From CAZSAL01 sp964604825 (GTDB lineage Bacteria > Elusimicrobiota > Elusimicrobia > 2-01-FULL-59-12): a stretch of DNA of 36,791 nucleotides. The stretch covers positions 1-36,791 of the forward strand of contig CAZSAL010000025.1 in NCBI GenBank assembly GCA_964604825.1, given 5' to 3'. Below the pieces are notes generated by a model. It was not told the origin of the DNA. It ran no database searches and saw only the letters and a program-made list of their open reading frames with translations. Position numbers and translations under genes: made by a program. This document shows positions 9,121 through 16,674 of the stretch, piece by piece. Position 1 is the stretch's first letter. The number at the start of each line of letters is the position of its first letter.

Positions 9121-9825
9121 CTAGGCTGCGTTGGTTAGTGGATGCGGAATGGCGGGGGCTTGCTTTTGTACTGCGGGTGGCAGCGCCACGAGACGGTCGG
9201 CCTCGCGGGTTACGTCATCCAGTTTTATTTTCATCTCTTTAGCCGCATCAGCGAGATCATCGCCGGGCCCGACGAAGAATGGCTCCCCGTATACGATTGA
9301 AATCCGGTTAAAGGGTTTGGGTACGATGAATCGGTCCCATTTGCCAAACACCCAGCGTTTTCGAGCGCCGTAGGCGAAAGGAATAATCGGGCAGGACAAC
9401 TTCTGCGCTACAAAGAGCACCCCGTGCTGGACCTTCTGCAAAGGGCCGCGCGGACCATCCGGCGTAAACCCCACCCGCGCTCCTGACTCAACAGCTGTTT
9501 TCAGTTCCAGTACCGCCTTCATACCGCCGCGCGATGACGAACCGCGGATCGCGGCCAGCCCAAAATGCCGGCAAATTTTTGCAATCAGATCTCCGTCTTT
9601 GCTTTTGGAAATAAGCGGCCGGATGCGATCGTTCTCGTGAAGATAAAGCATGAACAGTTGCCTGCCGTGCCAGCAGGCGTAGATAAATCCCTTTCCGTTC
9701 GACTCGAGCTTGTCCCGCGCAATACGGTTTTTCCAGAAAATGCGTGACGTAGCTCCAACCAGACGGATGTAAACGCTTCCGGCGAATGCCAGCAGCGACG
9801 TAGTTGTTAAAGATCGGTTGGACAT
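9121..9825 (-). CDS. DUF374-family lysophospholipid acyltransferase-like protein
   Basis: 234 residues from the ATG at 9825. A longer frame to 10083 exists, but the family-like sequence begins at MSNRSLTTTSLLAFAGSVYI. Family features: an HGR motif in YACWHGRQLFMLYLHEN in place of the HX4D of classical acyltransferases, GSSSRGGMKAVLEL, and GFTPDGPRGPLQKVQHGVLF, which matches the DUF374 TPDGPRGP signature. These proteins belong to the LPLAT superfamily and are thought to acylate lipid A precursors or phospholipids at the inner membrane. The N-terminal hydrophobic stretch fits membrane association. It is divergent from the lipoprotein gene, with a 160-bp shared upstream region. Confidence 0.85.
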   Translation of the reverse strand: MSNRSLTTTSLLAFAGSVYIRLVGATSRIFWKNRIARDKLESNGKGFIYACWHGRQLFMLYLHENDRIRPLISKSKDGDLIAKICRHFGLAAIRGSSSRGGMKAVLELKTAVESGARVGFTPDGPRGPLQKVQHGVLFVAQKLSCPIIPFAYGARKRWVFGKWDRFIVPKPFNRISIVYGEPFFVGPGDDLADAAKEMKIKLDDVTREADRLVALPPAVQKQAPAIPHPLTNAA

Positions 9826-9985
9826 GAACGTAATTCCATTATAGGTATTAACCATGACAACGGTATGACAGCCAGGTAAATTGCGCAGGGAGGAGTTGGC
9901 GGGCCTGCCTGCCGGCGAACAGTGAACAAGTAAGAAAGTATGCGACATCCCCTGGAATCTCCAAAAAAAGTCATAATAGTGCGCG

Positions 9986-10597
9986 ATGAGAAATTTTCCG
10001 GCGCAGCGTCTGGTAATGATTGCCGTCCTCGGGACTTTGGCGGCCTGCACCTCGAGCTCAACCACCATGGTTTCTATCCGCAAAGCTCCCGGATTCCAGA
10101 GAGCGCGGATTCAAAAGATTCTTGTCGTTGGCGTGTTCAATACTGCGCCGAACAGGCAGGCTTTCGAAAACGCCATTGCAGGCCGGTTGAAGGCGCGGAA
10201 GATCGCTGCGGCAGCCAGCTGGCAGGCGCTTCCTCCCGGAGTGGCTGTGGATAAGGCGGGAATTGCGTCTTTTGCCAAAGCCCAGGGCTATGACACGGTG
10301 CTCGTGACGCGGCTTACCGACGTTCATATGCTTCAGCCGGTTGATAAGCCGATAAGAGCGCAGAAACCTTCGGAAATTCCCTATGACGATACCAGGCTTT
10401 CAGACGAACTCCCCGCCATCGTGGCGTCGCCGGAGTACGGGCTGGACTATCAGGTCGCGGTTGTGATCTCGAACCTTTATGATGTGGCCACAGAAAAGCC
10501 GGTTTGGACCGGAACGTCCCGCACGCTGGTTACAGGAGACGCTGCCCAATTTTCCCGCCCCTACGCCAAAATCCTCGTCAACAAACTGTTCGAATAA
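9986..10597 (+). CDS. Lipoprotein of unknown function
   Basis: 203 residues. The N-terminus MRNFPAQRLVMIAVLGTLAA followed by Cys carries a lipobox (LAAC), so the mature protein should be lipid-anchored. Downstream are a parallel beta-like core (RIQKILVVGVF), a stretch about a 'GYDTVLVTRLTDV' segment and a C-terminal 'YQVAVVISNLYDVATEKPVW' region, the general pattern of small envelope lipoproteins that resemble DUF4136/CsgG-type folds. This assignment is by shape only. It is divergently arranged with the acyltransferase gene and followed by a hairpin at 10610. I do not recognise a specific family. Confidence 0.7.
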   Translation: MRNFPAQRLVMIAVLGTLAACTSSSTTMVSIRKAPGFQRARIQKILVVGVFNTAPNRQAFENAIAGRLKARKIAAAASWQALPPGVAVDKAGIASFAKAQGYDTVLVTRLTDVHMLQPVDKPIRAQKPSEIPYDDTRLSDELPAIVASPEYGLDYQVAVVISNLYDVATEKPVWTGTSRTLVTGDAAQFSRPYAKILVNKLFE

Positions 10598-10609
10598 CAC
10601 ATTGAAATG

Positions 10610-10626
10610 AAGGGGTTAAACCCCTT
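10610..10626 (+). terminator. Possible terminator hairpin after the lipoprotein gene
   Basis: AAGGGGTT (10610-10617) and AACCCCTT (10619-10626) form an 8-bp stem, 12 bp after the stop codon. The T-run is short (TTTAGG), so termination may be weak. Confidence 0.45.
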
Positions 10627-10675
10627 TAGGACACAAGTTGGAAGGTTCCCCCTTAGGGCTCCCCATGCCGTTCAT

Positions 10676-10697
10676 AAATGTCGCCGTGGCGACATTT
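10676..10697. repeat. Palindrome AATGTCGCC..GGCGACATT
   Basis: A 10-bp perfect stem, AAATGTCGCC/GGCGACATTT, with only GT between the arms. Its outer arms (AATGTCG/CGACATT) match those of the palindrome at 10785. Confidence 0.7.
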
Positions 10698-10728
10698 TGT
10701 GTGGCGGGGTTGGCGGGCGGGAAAAGTT

Positions 10729-10760
10729 GTCATCCCCGAATTGTGTTATCGGGGATCCAG
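10729..10760. repeat. Single-hairpin copy of the GTCATCCCCG repeat
   Basis: GTCATCCCCGA...TCGGGGATCCAG has the form of the left hairpin of the two-hairpin elements found at 14757, 20089, 23784, 26383 and 29115. No matching right hairpin is visible, so this is a solo or truncated copy. Confidence 0.75.
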
Positions 10761-10784
10761 CCATTTGCCAGGCAATCGGTACCT

Positions 10785-10804
10785 AATGTCGGCATGCCGA
10801 CATT
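10785..10804. repeat. Perfect 20-bp palindrome
   Basis: AATGTCGGCATGCCGACATT is fully self-complementary. It is related in its outer arms to the palindrome at 10676. It could be a repeat copy or a protein-binding site. Confidence 0.7.
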
Positions 10805-10851
10805 CAGCTTTAGATCACCTCTCAGCCTAAGGAAAAGGGCAAATAACAAAG

Positions 10852-11047
10852 TGGTGACCAGGGTAGCCTGGTTGGTGACCAAAGCGGTGACCAGTGATAA
10901 CCGCTGATAACCACTGATAACCAGCGATAACCAGTCTGATAACCAGTCTGATAACCACAAATAACCAGCGATAACCACTGATAACCAGCAATAACCACAA
11001 ATAACCAAGGATAACCAGAGTAGCCCGGTGGCTACCGAGCAATAACC
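10852..11047. repeat. Array of GATAACC-type units at helical spacing
   Basis: ATAACC occurs at 10897, 10907, 10917, 10927, 10939, 10951, 10961, 10971, 10981, 10991, 11001 and 11011, with one more at 11042. Spacing is 10 bp except for two 12-bp steps. Variant units (GTGACC and GTAGCC) extend the array leftwards to 10852. The variable 4-6 bases between units are ACTG, AGCG, AGTCTG, ACAA and similar. The spacing places the units on one face of the helix, as for iterons or cooperative protein-binding arrays. Units are much shorter than CRISPR repeats and there are no unique spacers. Confidence 0.85.
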
Positions 11048-11207
11048 TGGGGATGGCGGGTTGGCGGGGCTGCGGCCGGTGAGTTCCTGGCTACAGTAAG
11101 TACCACCGCGGTTGCAGGGGGCTCATATAGGGCGGTTTTGTTTGAAATGGGGGAGATGAGGAGAGAGGGGTGCTATGACCTGAGGAGCGTCAGATTTGAG
11201 ATTTCTG

Positions 11208-11453
11208 TCAAACTGGTTGTTGACTAGGGTCTATGTTTGGGAGAACCCTTGAAACGGGGTTAATAATCGTTTTGTCTTGAGGTATAAATGTCGAGGTCGG
11301 GCTTTGAAAGAACAAAGAATATGGTGTAGGTGCAGATATATGGCGAGATTTTAAGAAGTCGTCCGTCGACACCAAAAAATCCATTTTGATATTTAATAGT
11401 TCTTCCATAAGTCCCCCCCGCATATAGCCTATATCAAGATTGTATCTTTTCAA
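11208..11453 (-). CDS. Possible small protein downstream of the SDH_sah gene
   Basis: 81 residues starting from a TTG, 11 bp after the stop of the SDH_sah gene on the same strand. No domain, signal peptide or familiar motif is visible. A usable ribosome-binding site is not clear (AGGATGAAAAG precedes it). Base composition is AT-rich like its upstream neighbour, so if real it probably came in with that gene and is translated by coupling. It may equally be non-coding. Confidence 0.3.
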   Translation of the reverse strand: MKRYNLDIGYMRGGLMEELLNIKMDFLVSTDDFLKSRHISAPTPYSLFFQSPTSTFIPQDKTIINPVSRVLPNIDPSQQPV

Positions 11454-11464
11454 GTCTTTTCATC

Positions 11465-12646
11465 CTATTCCGTTTCCCACCTACGGTTCAACTCTGTTCT
11501 ATTGAATCCTTTAATTGGTATAGAATTCATTAATTGAGCAAAAAACTGCGGCAAGATGGCTTGTAAAACTGGGGGTACTTGTGATTGCAACCATTGCTGT
11601 ATAAATTGAGCTATTCCTTGGGGGGTTGTAACCCCTGGGGGCAAATTAATTGCAGGCAATTGGATTTGTGGATTCAGTGTCAGTTGAGGAGGGATATCCC
11701 GGACTTTTTGCATTCGAATATTAAGTTTAAAAACATCTGTGCGATGCTCTGATTCAACATAAATAATTTTAAGGTCAGGATAAATCCGCTCATCCAAGTT
11801 GTTAACGATCAAGTCCTCTTCAGGACGGAAAGGCGTCCGTAACTGTAGTTCTTTTTCATATTCCAGAAACAAATCCCACATCAGTTTTTCGACATTGGGA
11901 TCCGGCGGCGCCACATGTTTGATATGAATATCGTCAAGAGCCTCTTTCCGTGAAATAGCATGATGGTGGGAAAATAGTTCTGAAGATAGCTTCTTAACGA
12001 TACGTTGATTAACCTGCTTCATGTGCGGACGATTCCTTGTTGCTAGCAAATTCTCTGCCTCTGATTTCGTTTGTTCCAAAAGACGTTTGACGGCACCCAG
12101 GCCAAGAGGATGTACCTCTTTAGCTAGAATTTCAAAAGCTTTGACATGATCCTCTTTCTCAAGTTTTTCAGTAAATTTCCCCAATAAAGAGAAATATCCC
12201 ATCAAGTCTTCGACGCTGATAGGCAAAGGATTATTAGTAGCTTTATCTTTTGGGTTGTAAGGTCCTCGGATCGTCGCGTCGATTGGCCCAAGTTCCCCCT
12301 TCTCGCCCATCAAAATATTGTCTGCGCCGAGTGCAAGCATAGTGGCGGCACTTTGAGCTCTGTACGGAATTAGTACATTGAAATTTGCACCTTGAAGGAC
12401 TTGTCTAAACATAGATACAACCTGCCAGGGAACATTTGTGTCGCCGCCCCGGCTGTAAAGAAATATATCCAATTGTTGTTTGGAGTCCGCAGGAAAAAGT
12501 CTTACTTGGTCATAGAGAATCCGAACGATATCTTGCGACATCATTGCACCTAGATTCTCACGGTCACCTGTTATGTAACAGATCAAACGGCTGTCCCGTT
12601 TGGCCTGTAGCTCTTTAATTATTTTGATTCGATCTTCTTTTGCCAC
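11465..12646 (-). CDS. SDH_sah-family serine protease (ClpP fold)
   Basis: 393 residues from a GTG at 12646, with CGGAG five to ten bases upstream. The protein matches the serine dehydrogenase proteinase (SDH_sah) family of membrane-less ClpP/crotonase-fold peptidases: DIFLYSRGGDTNVP (strand plus oxyanion glycines, about 60-73), nucleophile S99 in PYRAQSAATMLALGAD, and GELGPIDATI (about 117-126). The C-terminal half is helical and charged and ends in a Pro/Gln-rich tail (LPAINLPPGVTTPQ, QSQVPPVLQAILPQ). The gene and its flanks are clearly richer in A and T than the surroundings, suggesting acquisition. It is bordered by a repeat island and a PIN remnant, so it sits in an accessory island. Physiological substrates of this family are largely unknown; a role in defence or stress is only inference. 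Confidence 0.85.
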   Translation of the reverse strand: MAKEDRIKIIKELQAKRDSRLICYITGDRENLGAMMSQDIVRILYDQVRLFPADSKQQLDIFLYSRGGDTNVPWQVVSMFRQVLQGANFNVLIPYRAQSAATMLALGADNILMGEKGELGPIDATIRGPYNPKDKATNNPLPISVEDLMGYFSLLGKFTEKLEKEDHVKAFEILAKEVHPLGLGAVKRLLEQTKSEAENLLATRNRPHMKQVNQRIVKKLSSELFSHHHAISRKEALDDIHIKHVAPPDPNVEKLMWDLFLEYEKELQLRTPFRPEEDLIVNNLDERIYPDLKIIYVESEHRTDVFKLNIRMQKVRDIPPQLTLNPQIQLPAINLPPGVTTPQGIAQFIQQWLQSQVPPVLQAILPQFFAQLMNSIPIKGFNRTELNRRWETE

Positions 12647-12780
12647 GCGGTCTCCGAGTCTGATAAAAATAAAATGAAGATTAATGATTATATGATTTTT
12701 TAGCTAAGAAATTTTCTGATTTTGAAGTGGTAATGACGAGGGCGCTTTCCTTTGTGTGGTACAGGAATAATTGGACTTGG
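12647..12780. other. AT-rich upstream region of the SDH_sah gene
   Basis: This short AT-rich spacer separates the protease gene from the PIN remnant. It contains the -10 candidate at 12687. No gene is visible. Confidence 0.5.
12687..12692 (-). promoter_or_regulatory. Candidate -10 box for the SDH_sah gene
   Basis: A perfect TATAAT on the minus strand lies 40 bp upstream of the GTG start. The expected -35 position holds only an AT-rich sequence without good TTGACA similarity, so support is limited. Confidence 0.35.
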
Positions 12781-13002
12781 TCAGTCCTTTGATTGGAACA
12801 TTTCTTTCCAAATCGCCAGGGGAACAATATGACTGGAAAGCGGCTGTTTGTTAAGATGCCGCGCAAGGGATTGATCGGCGGTAATAAAGGCGCAGTGTTG
12901 TTGGATCGCCGCGGCCAGATAAACGGCGTCATAAACTGCGATTTTTGTCATCTCGGAGCAAGTCTGTGGTGCTGGAATAACGCTGCCGGCGGGGCAAAGC
13001 AT
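12781..13002 (-). pseudogene. VapC-like PIN-domain C-terminal remnant
   Basis: The frame ends with VYDAVYLAAAIQQ, FITADQSLARHL and VPLAIWKEM, a clear match to the C-terminal half of VapC-type PIN ribonucleases (third acidic residue in VYDA, fourth in TADQ). The N-terminal half with the first catalytic Asp (typically in a DTN/DAS motif) is absent. The sequence upstream in this frame is open to about 13110 but reads as unrelated Ser/Arg-rich peptide, and no antitoxin gene precedes it. This looks like a decayed toxin gene between the addA-like gene and the protease gene. Where the intact gene began cannot be told. Confidence 0.6.
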
Positions 13003-13180
13003 CGCGGATCTTATCTGCCCGGACCGACCACGCGCCGGACTGATTTTCGAGACGGTGCTTACGGGCGATCCGCTTGGCTTGGCGAAGCGTTTTTTGCAGG
13101 ATATGAGGGATCAAAATGCTCGGCATAGCTGACCTCCATATATTTCACGAATTGATATCATTGTGATAGCACAATGAGCA

Positions 13181-16100
13181 TTAATCCGCCAGCCTTAAAA
13201 ATATCATTTTAAATTCCGCTTCCTGCCCCGATGCCCTTTGCACCGCTTCCTGATACGCCTTCCCCTGATCTTCGTAATCGCCAGACGTATCGCCGGATTT
13301 GTAGTCGCCGATGACGAACTGGCCGGACTTCGTGCGGTAGAGAATGTCGATTGTCCCTCTGATTAATGCGGAGTTCGGAATTCGGAGTTCGGAAGATGGT
13401 ATTCCTTTTGAAACAGCGCAACCTTCTTCCGCGTTCCGCAATCCGAATTCCGCATTGTAAAAGAACGGTATTTCCCTTCCCAATATTTCCCCTTCGGCGA
13501 TTTCCTGATAAGCGGGAGAGCCGATAAAGTTATTCAAAATCGATTCAGCCTCATCAACAAGTGCGGAGTGCGGAGTGTAGAGTGCGGAAGGTGGTATTCC
13601 TTTTGAAACAGCGCTACCTTCTTCCGCATTCCGTATTCCGAATTCCACATTGCTTAGTGACGCGAAGTATGCGTCCGCGACGGCGCGTAGCTTCGCGGGC
13701 ATTTCGGATTTGGGCGCGTGGAAGTCCCATTTCTCGAGGAAACGATGCAATAAAGTCCCAAGTGTGGCGGCGTCCAGTTTGTCATCGCGAGGAGGAGCCG
13801 CAGGCGACGACGCGGCGATCTCAGTTGTTTTACTTCTGAGATTGCCACGTCGGCCATTCTTATTGATAGGAGTGGATGGCCTCCTCGCAATGACGGTTAA
13901 ATGGCTGGGATTTATCGTCATTGGCGCGGCGAGGACAGCGGCGCACTCTTCTCCGCGTTTCTTCCACAGTGCGGCGAACTCTTTGGGCTGGAGCTTGTCC
14001 AGCAGGGGTGTTCCCGTGCTAACGGCAATCTCCGGTTCCGTTTGTTTTGCGGGATCGATAAGTGACACGTTTATCTGCGTCTGGCCTACGGGGAATTCCC
14101 CTTCAGAAATTTTATCCAGCGGCATGTTCCAGGCTGTGAGCAGACGCTTCAAATAACTGTCGGAACGCAGACCCTGCTTGAGCGTGATGCCTCCGGAAAG
14201 AACCAGGCGCTCCTTGGCGCGGGTCATGGCAACGTAAAGGACGCGCTTTTCTTCCTCAGCTTCGCGCAGGCGCTGTTCCTTGTCGAGAATGAGCTTTTCC
14301 AGATTCTGGAATCCCCTGCCTGCGCGCAGTCCAACGCGCCCGGTACTCCAGTCCACCATGACGTCGTCCGTCGGTCCGCTGCGCCTGCCGGTATGCAGTC
14401 CGGGAAGAAAGATCACCGGGAATTCCAGTCCTTTGGCTTTGTGAATCGTCATCAGCCGGACCGCATCGTAGTTCTCGTCAGCGAGCGGACTTTCCCCCTC
14501 CAGCCGGTCATTTTCCATGAAAGCCTTCATCTTATCGAGCAGGGTGCGCAGGGTGGTCGCGCCCTCTTCAGCGAATGTTTCCAGCAGGCGCCGCAGCTTC
14601 AGCAGATTGGCAATGGTCTGATCGCGGTGGTAGGAGCCGACAGCCAGTTCCAGAACAAATGTCTTATCGAAAATGTGGTCCAGCGCGAGCCTAAGAGGTT
14701 CCTCCTCCAGGAGCTTGTGCAATGACAAGAGGAGGCTGTAGATTTTGGCCACTCTTGTCATCCCCGAGGTAGTAATCGGGGATCCAGATTTTGATGGATT
14801 CCCGCTAACAATCCGCGGGAATGACATCAAACTCAACTGCCCGCATTCCTTTAGGTTTAGTATTTCCTTATCCGTCAGCCCTCCCAGCGGGGAACGGAGA
14901 AATCCCGTGAGCGCGAGCTGGTCTTTCGGGTTTTCTATTACACGCAGGAGATTCAGAAAATCCGTGACCTCCGGAGTGGAATAGAAATATCGCTCGCCTT
15001 CGACCACATAGGGAATCCCGCAGCGGCGCAGGGCCTCTACAAAAAAGCGCATGGGAGGAGAGGAGCGGAAGATCAAAGCTATGTCTTTGAACCTTAGTGC
15101 TCCTCCCCCCTTGAGGGGGAGGATACTGGTGGGGGGTGCCTTCTTTAATTTAGCCCCCCCATCCCCGCCTTCCCCCTCCAGGGGGGAAGGGATGTGCTCA
15201 TAAATCCATCCCGCGATATCGTTCGCCTCCACCTCCTGGGTTTCTTCGGAGGAAAGCTTTTCCGCTGATTGGATAATCCGGAGTTCAACGTCCTGCATAG
15301 CAGGATCCTGTCGTTTGCGGTCCGGTTCGAGAGGTATGTAAGCCGGGGAGATCAATTCCTTTTCTTCGATAATTTTTCCGAAAGCCGCGTTTATAGCGTG
15401 AACGATCTGGTCGTGGCTGCGGTAGTTTTTCTGCAGGGCGTCTTTTTCCCCTCCCTGAGCGTGGATCAGGTCCGTGATCTTGCGGTAGGCGGCGATGTCC
15501 GCGCCGCGAAAACGGTAAATGGACTGTTTGGGATCTCCAACGACAAACAGTTTTCCCTCTCCGATTTCCACCTCCTGCCAGGTTTTTGCGCGGCCTTCGG
15601 GTTTTTCCGCGAGGAAAAGCAGCAACTCCCCCTGCAGGGGATCTGTGTCCTGGAATTCGTCTATGAAAAGCATGCGGATTTCGCGCTTCAGCATAAGCCG
15701 GATGTCATGCCTTTTGCGCAGAAGCTCGCGCGAGAGATAAAGCAGGGCGCTGTGTGAAAGCATCCCTTCCGCAAGAGCGAGCGCACGGAAATGCGCGGCA
15801 AATGGTTTGAGGCGCGCGGTTAATAGCGCCATAATGCGGTCGCCACGGCGCAGAACATTCGCCGCCACCTGCTGGAGGGTTTTCAGGGATTCAATATTTT
15901 CTTCTGACCAGGCTTTGGTCGAGGAAACACTTGAACTGACGATCTCGCGTGTTTCCGGGGAGATCTCCTTCAGTTTCTCCCATGCTGCCGATGCTCCGAT
16001 GCCAAGAATTTCTTCACAGGCCTGCGCGACCTGGCTGGCCTTTTCTTTGCCATTGTGCGAAGCCGCAAGGCCGCGCGCGTTATCGTGAAAAAGCTTCAGC

Positions 16101-16642
16101 CCGCCGGACAATTGATCGTCGGAAAGCGGCAAAGCGTCGAGCGGCACGTCGAAATCACAAAGACGCCGCGCCAGGGTTTCGATTTCCTTGAGGCTCAGGC
16201 GTTCAAGGATTTCCAGCCACTCTGCTTCATGCGCTGAATTCTGCCCCAGTTCGCGGGAAAGCCAGAGCGGCCATTCCTTTTCAAAAAGCTCGTCGTAACG
16301 AAAGCCTTTTTCGTCCACCTCAGCGTTCGGATCAATGCCAGCCGCCAGAGGGAAGCGCTTTAAAAGAGAAAAAGCGAAGGAATGGATTGTTGAAATCGAG
16401 GCGCGGTCAATCTGCTCGAGCGAGGCAGCCGCAAGCGCCGAAAGATTTTCGTCCGCAAGAAGTTTGCGCAGCTCTTTGGCAATGCGCTCTTTCATTTCCC
16501 CCGCGGCCTTTTTCGTAAAGGTGAGGGCGACAATCGAGGTAAGCGGCAGCCGTTTTTCTATGAGCGCATCCAGAATTGCCTGCACAAGGCGGGTGGTCTT
16601 GCCGGTGCCCGCGCCGGCCTCGATGACAATATTCTTAGCCAT
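13181..16642 (-). CDS. addA: AddA-like UvrD-family helicase-nuclease
   Basis: 1153 residues, ATG at 16642 with GGA nine bases upstream. Superfamily 1 helicase motifs: AGAGTGKT (9-16, Walker A), LTFTKKAAGEM (motif Ia), MLFIDEFQDTDP (Walker B), VGDPKQSIYRFRGAD (motif III), LMTIHKAKGLEFPVIFLPG (motif V) and LYVAMTRAKERLVLSG (motif VI). The C-terminal RecB-type nuclease is seen as LGTLLHRFLEKW and GTIDILYRTKS...VIGDYKSG (about 1094-1115). AddAB processes double-strand DNA ends for RecA loading and degrades foreign DNA. Five palindromic repeats sit in frame at residues 484-515, 607-629, 917-954, 998-1028 and 1063-1093, about 150 codons in all; two of them closely flank the nuclease motifs. The reading frame and all helicase motifs are intact, so the protein is probably functional. 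The addB-like gene lies upstream in the same direction. Confidence 0.92.
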   Translation of the reverse strand: MAKNIVIEAGAGTGKTTRLVQAILDALIEKRLPLTSIVALTFTKKAAGEMKERIAKELRKLLADENLSALAAASLEQIDRASISTIHSFAFSLLKRFPLAAGIDPNAEVDEKGFRYDELFEKEWPLWLSRELGQNSAHEAEWLEILERLSLKEIETLARRLCDFDVPLDALPLSDDQLSGGLKLFHDNARGLAASHNGKEKASQVAQACEEILGIGASAAWEKLKEISPETREIVSSSVSSTKAWSEENIESLKTLQQVAANVLRRGDRIMALLTARLKPFAAHFRALALAEGMLSHSALLYLSRELLRKRHDIRLMLKREIRMLFIDEFQDTDPLQGELLLFLAEKPEGRAKTWQEVEIGEGKLFVVGDPKQSIYRFRGADIAAYRKITDLIHAQGGEKDALQKNYRSHDQIVHAINAAFGKIIEEKELISPAYIPLEPDRKRQDPAMQDVELRIIQSAEKLSSEETQEVEANDIAGWIYEHIPSPLEGEGGDGGAKLKKAPPTSILPLKGGGALRFKDIALIFRSSPPMRFFVEALRRCGIPYVVEGERYFYSTPEVTDFLNLLRVIENPKDQLALTGFLRSPLGGLTDKEILNLKECGQLSLMSFPRIVSGNPSKSGSPITTSGMTRVAKIYSLLLSLHKLLEEEPLRLALDHIFDKTFVLELAVGSYHRDQTIANLLKLRRLLETFAEEGATTLRTLLDKMKAFMENDRLEGESPLADENYDAVRLMTIHKAKGLEFPVIFLPGLHTGRRSGPTDDVMVDWSTGRVGLRAGRGFQNLEKLILDKEQRLREAEEEKRVLYVAMTRAKERLVLSGGITLKQGLRSDSYLKRLLTAWNMPLDKISEGEFPVGQTQINVSLIDPAKQTEPEIAVSTGTPLLDKLQPKEFAALWKKRGEECAAVLAAPMTINPSHLTVIARRPSTPINKNGRRGNLRSKTTEIAASSPAAPPRDDKLDAATLGTLLHRFLEKWDFHAPKSEMPAKLRAVADAYFASLSNVEFGIRNAEEGSAVSKGIPPSALYTPHSALVDEAESILNNFIGSPAYQEIAEGEILGREIPFFYNAEFGLRNAEEGCAVSKGIPSSELRIPNSALIRGTIDILYRTKSGQFVIGDYKSGDTSGDYEDQGKAYQEAVQRASGQEAEFKMIFLRLAD
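13365..13456. repeat. In-frame palindromic repeat in addA (AATGCGGA family, copy 1)
   Basis: The ends are AATGCGGA and TCCGCATT. It encodes EFGLRNAEEG...SSELRIPNSAL and lies directly before the nuclease segment GTIDILY. Its core is almost identical to that of the copy at 13561: TATTCCTTTTGAAACAGCGC, one mismatch, then ACCTTCTTCCGC. Confidence 0.85.
13561..13651. repeat. In-frame palindromic repeat in addA (AATGCGGA family, copy 2)
   Basis: Same family and same orientation as the copy at 13365, encoding VEFGIRNAEEGSAVSKGIPP. The central region is nearly identical to copy 1 although the outer GGAGT/GGAGTT units differ. The two copies are about 100 bp apart. Confidence 0.85.
13781..13894. repeat. 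In-frame palindromic repeat in addA (GTCATCGCGAGGAGG family)
   Basis: GTCATCGCGAGGAGG at the left end faces CCTCCTCGCAATGAC at the right end. The total is 114 bp, exactly 38 codons. It encodes VIARRPSTPINKNGRRG... between helicase motif VI and the nuclease domain, which is a linker region. Confidence 0.8.
14757..14825. repeat. In-frame two-hairpin GTCAT...ATGAC element in addA
   Basis: GTCATCCCCGA..TCGGGGATCCAG is followed by eight bases and then GATTCCCGC..GCGGGAATGAC. The length is 69 bp (23 codons), encoding SGNPSKSGSPITTSGMT within the helicase. It has the same organisation as the intergenic copies and as the element holding the GIY-YIG gene. Confidence 0.85.
15100..15194. repeat. In-frame palindromic repeat in addA (CCCCTTGAGGGGG family)
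   Basis: CTCCTCCCCCCTTGAGGGGG on the left and TTCCCCCTCCAGGGGGGAAG on the right are each hairpins, with GGTGGGGGGT facing AGCCCCCCC inside. It encodes SPLEGEGGDGG and PPTSILPLKGGG. Other members are at 17721, 18812 and partly 24369. Confidence 0.85.
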
Positions 16643-16674
16643 CCGTATTCCTATTACGGTCCTCCGTAAAGCTT

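Larger units (their letters stand above)
10598..11207. other. Gene-free repeat-rich interval
   Basis: No convincing gene lies here. The interval contains a hairpin just after the lipoprotein gene, three further palindromes (10676, 10729, 10785) and a periodic GATAACC array (10852-11047). The open frames across the array translate to simple repeating peptides and look spurious. From about 11050 to 11207 I see only a GC-rich stretch without recognisable structure. Confidence 0.6.

Noticed and set aside
9826..10083. Longer N-terminus of the DUF374 protein
   Set aside because: It has no family similarity and would overlap the lipoprotein gene on the other strand.
10852..11047. CRISPR array
   Set aside because: Units are 6-7 bp with 4-6 bp between them, far shorter than CRISPR repeats and spacers; there are no cas genes.
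10852..11047. Replication origin with DnaA boxes
   Set aside because: The units (GGTTATC on the minus strand) do not match TTATCCACA, and no dnaA or dnaN gene is in the window.
12929..13126. Antitoxin gene upstream of the PIN remnant
   Set aside because: The 65-codon frame is basic and short but has no recognisable DNA-binding motif, and it overlaps the remnant in another frame.
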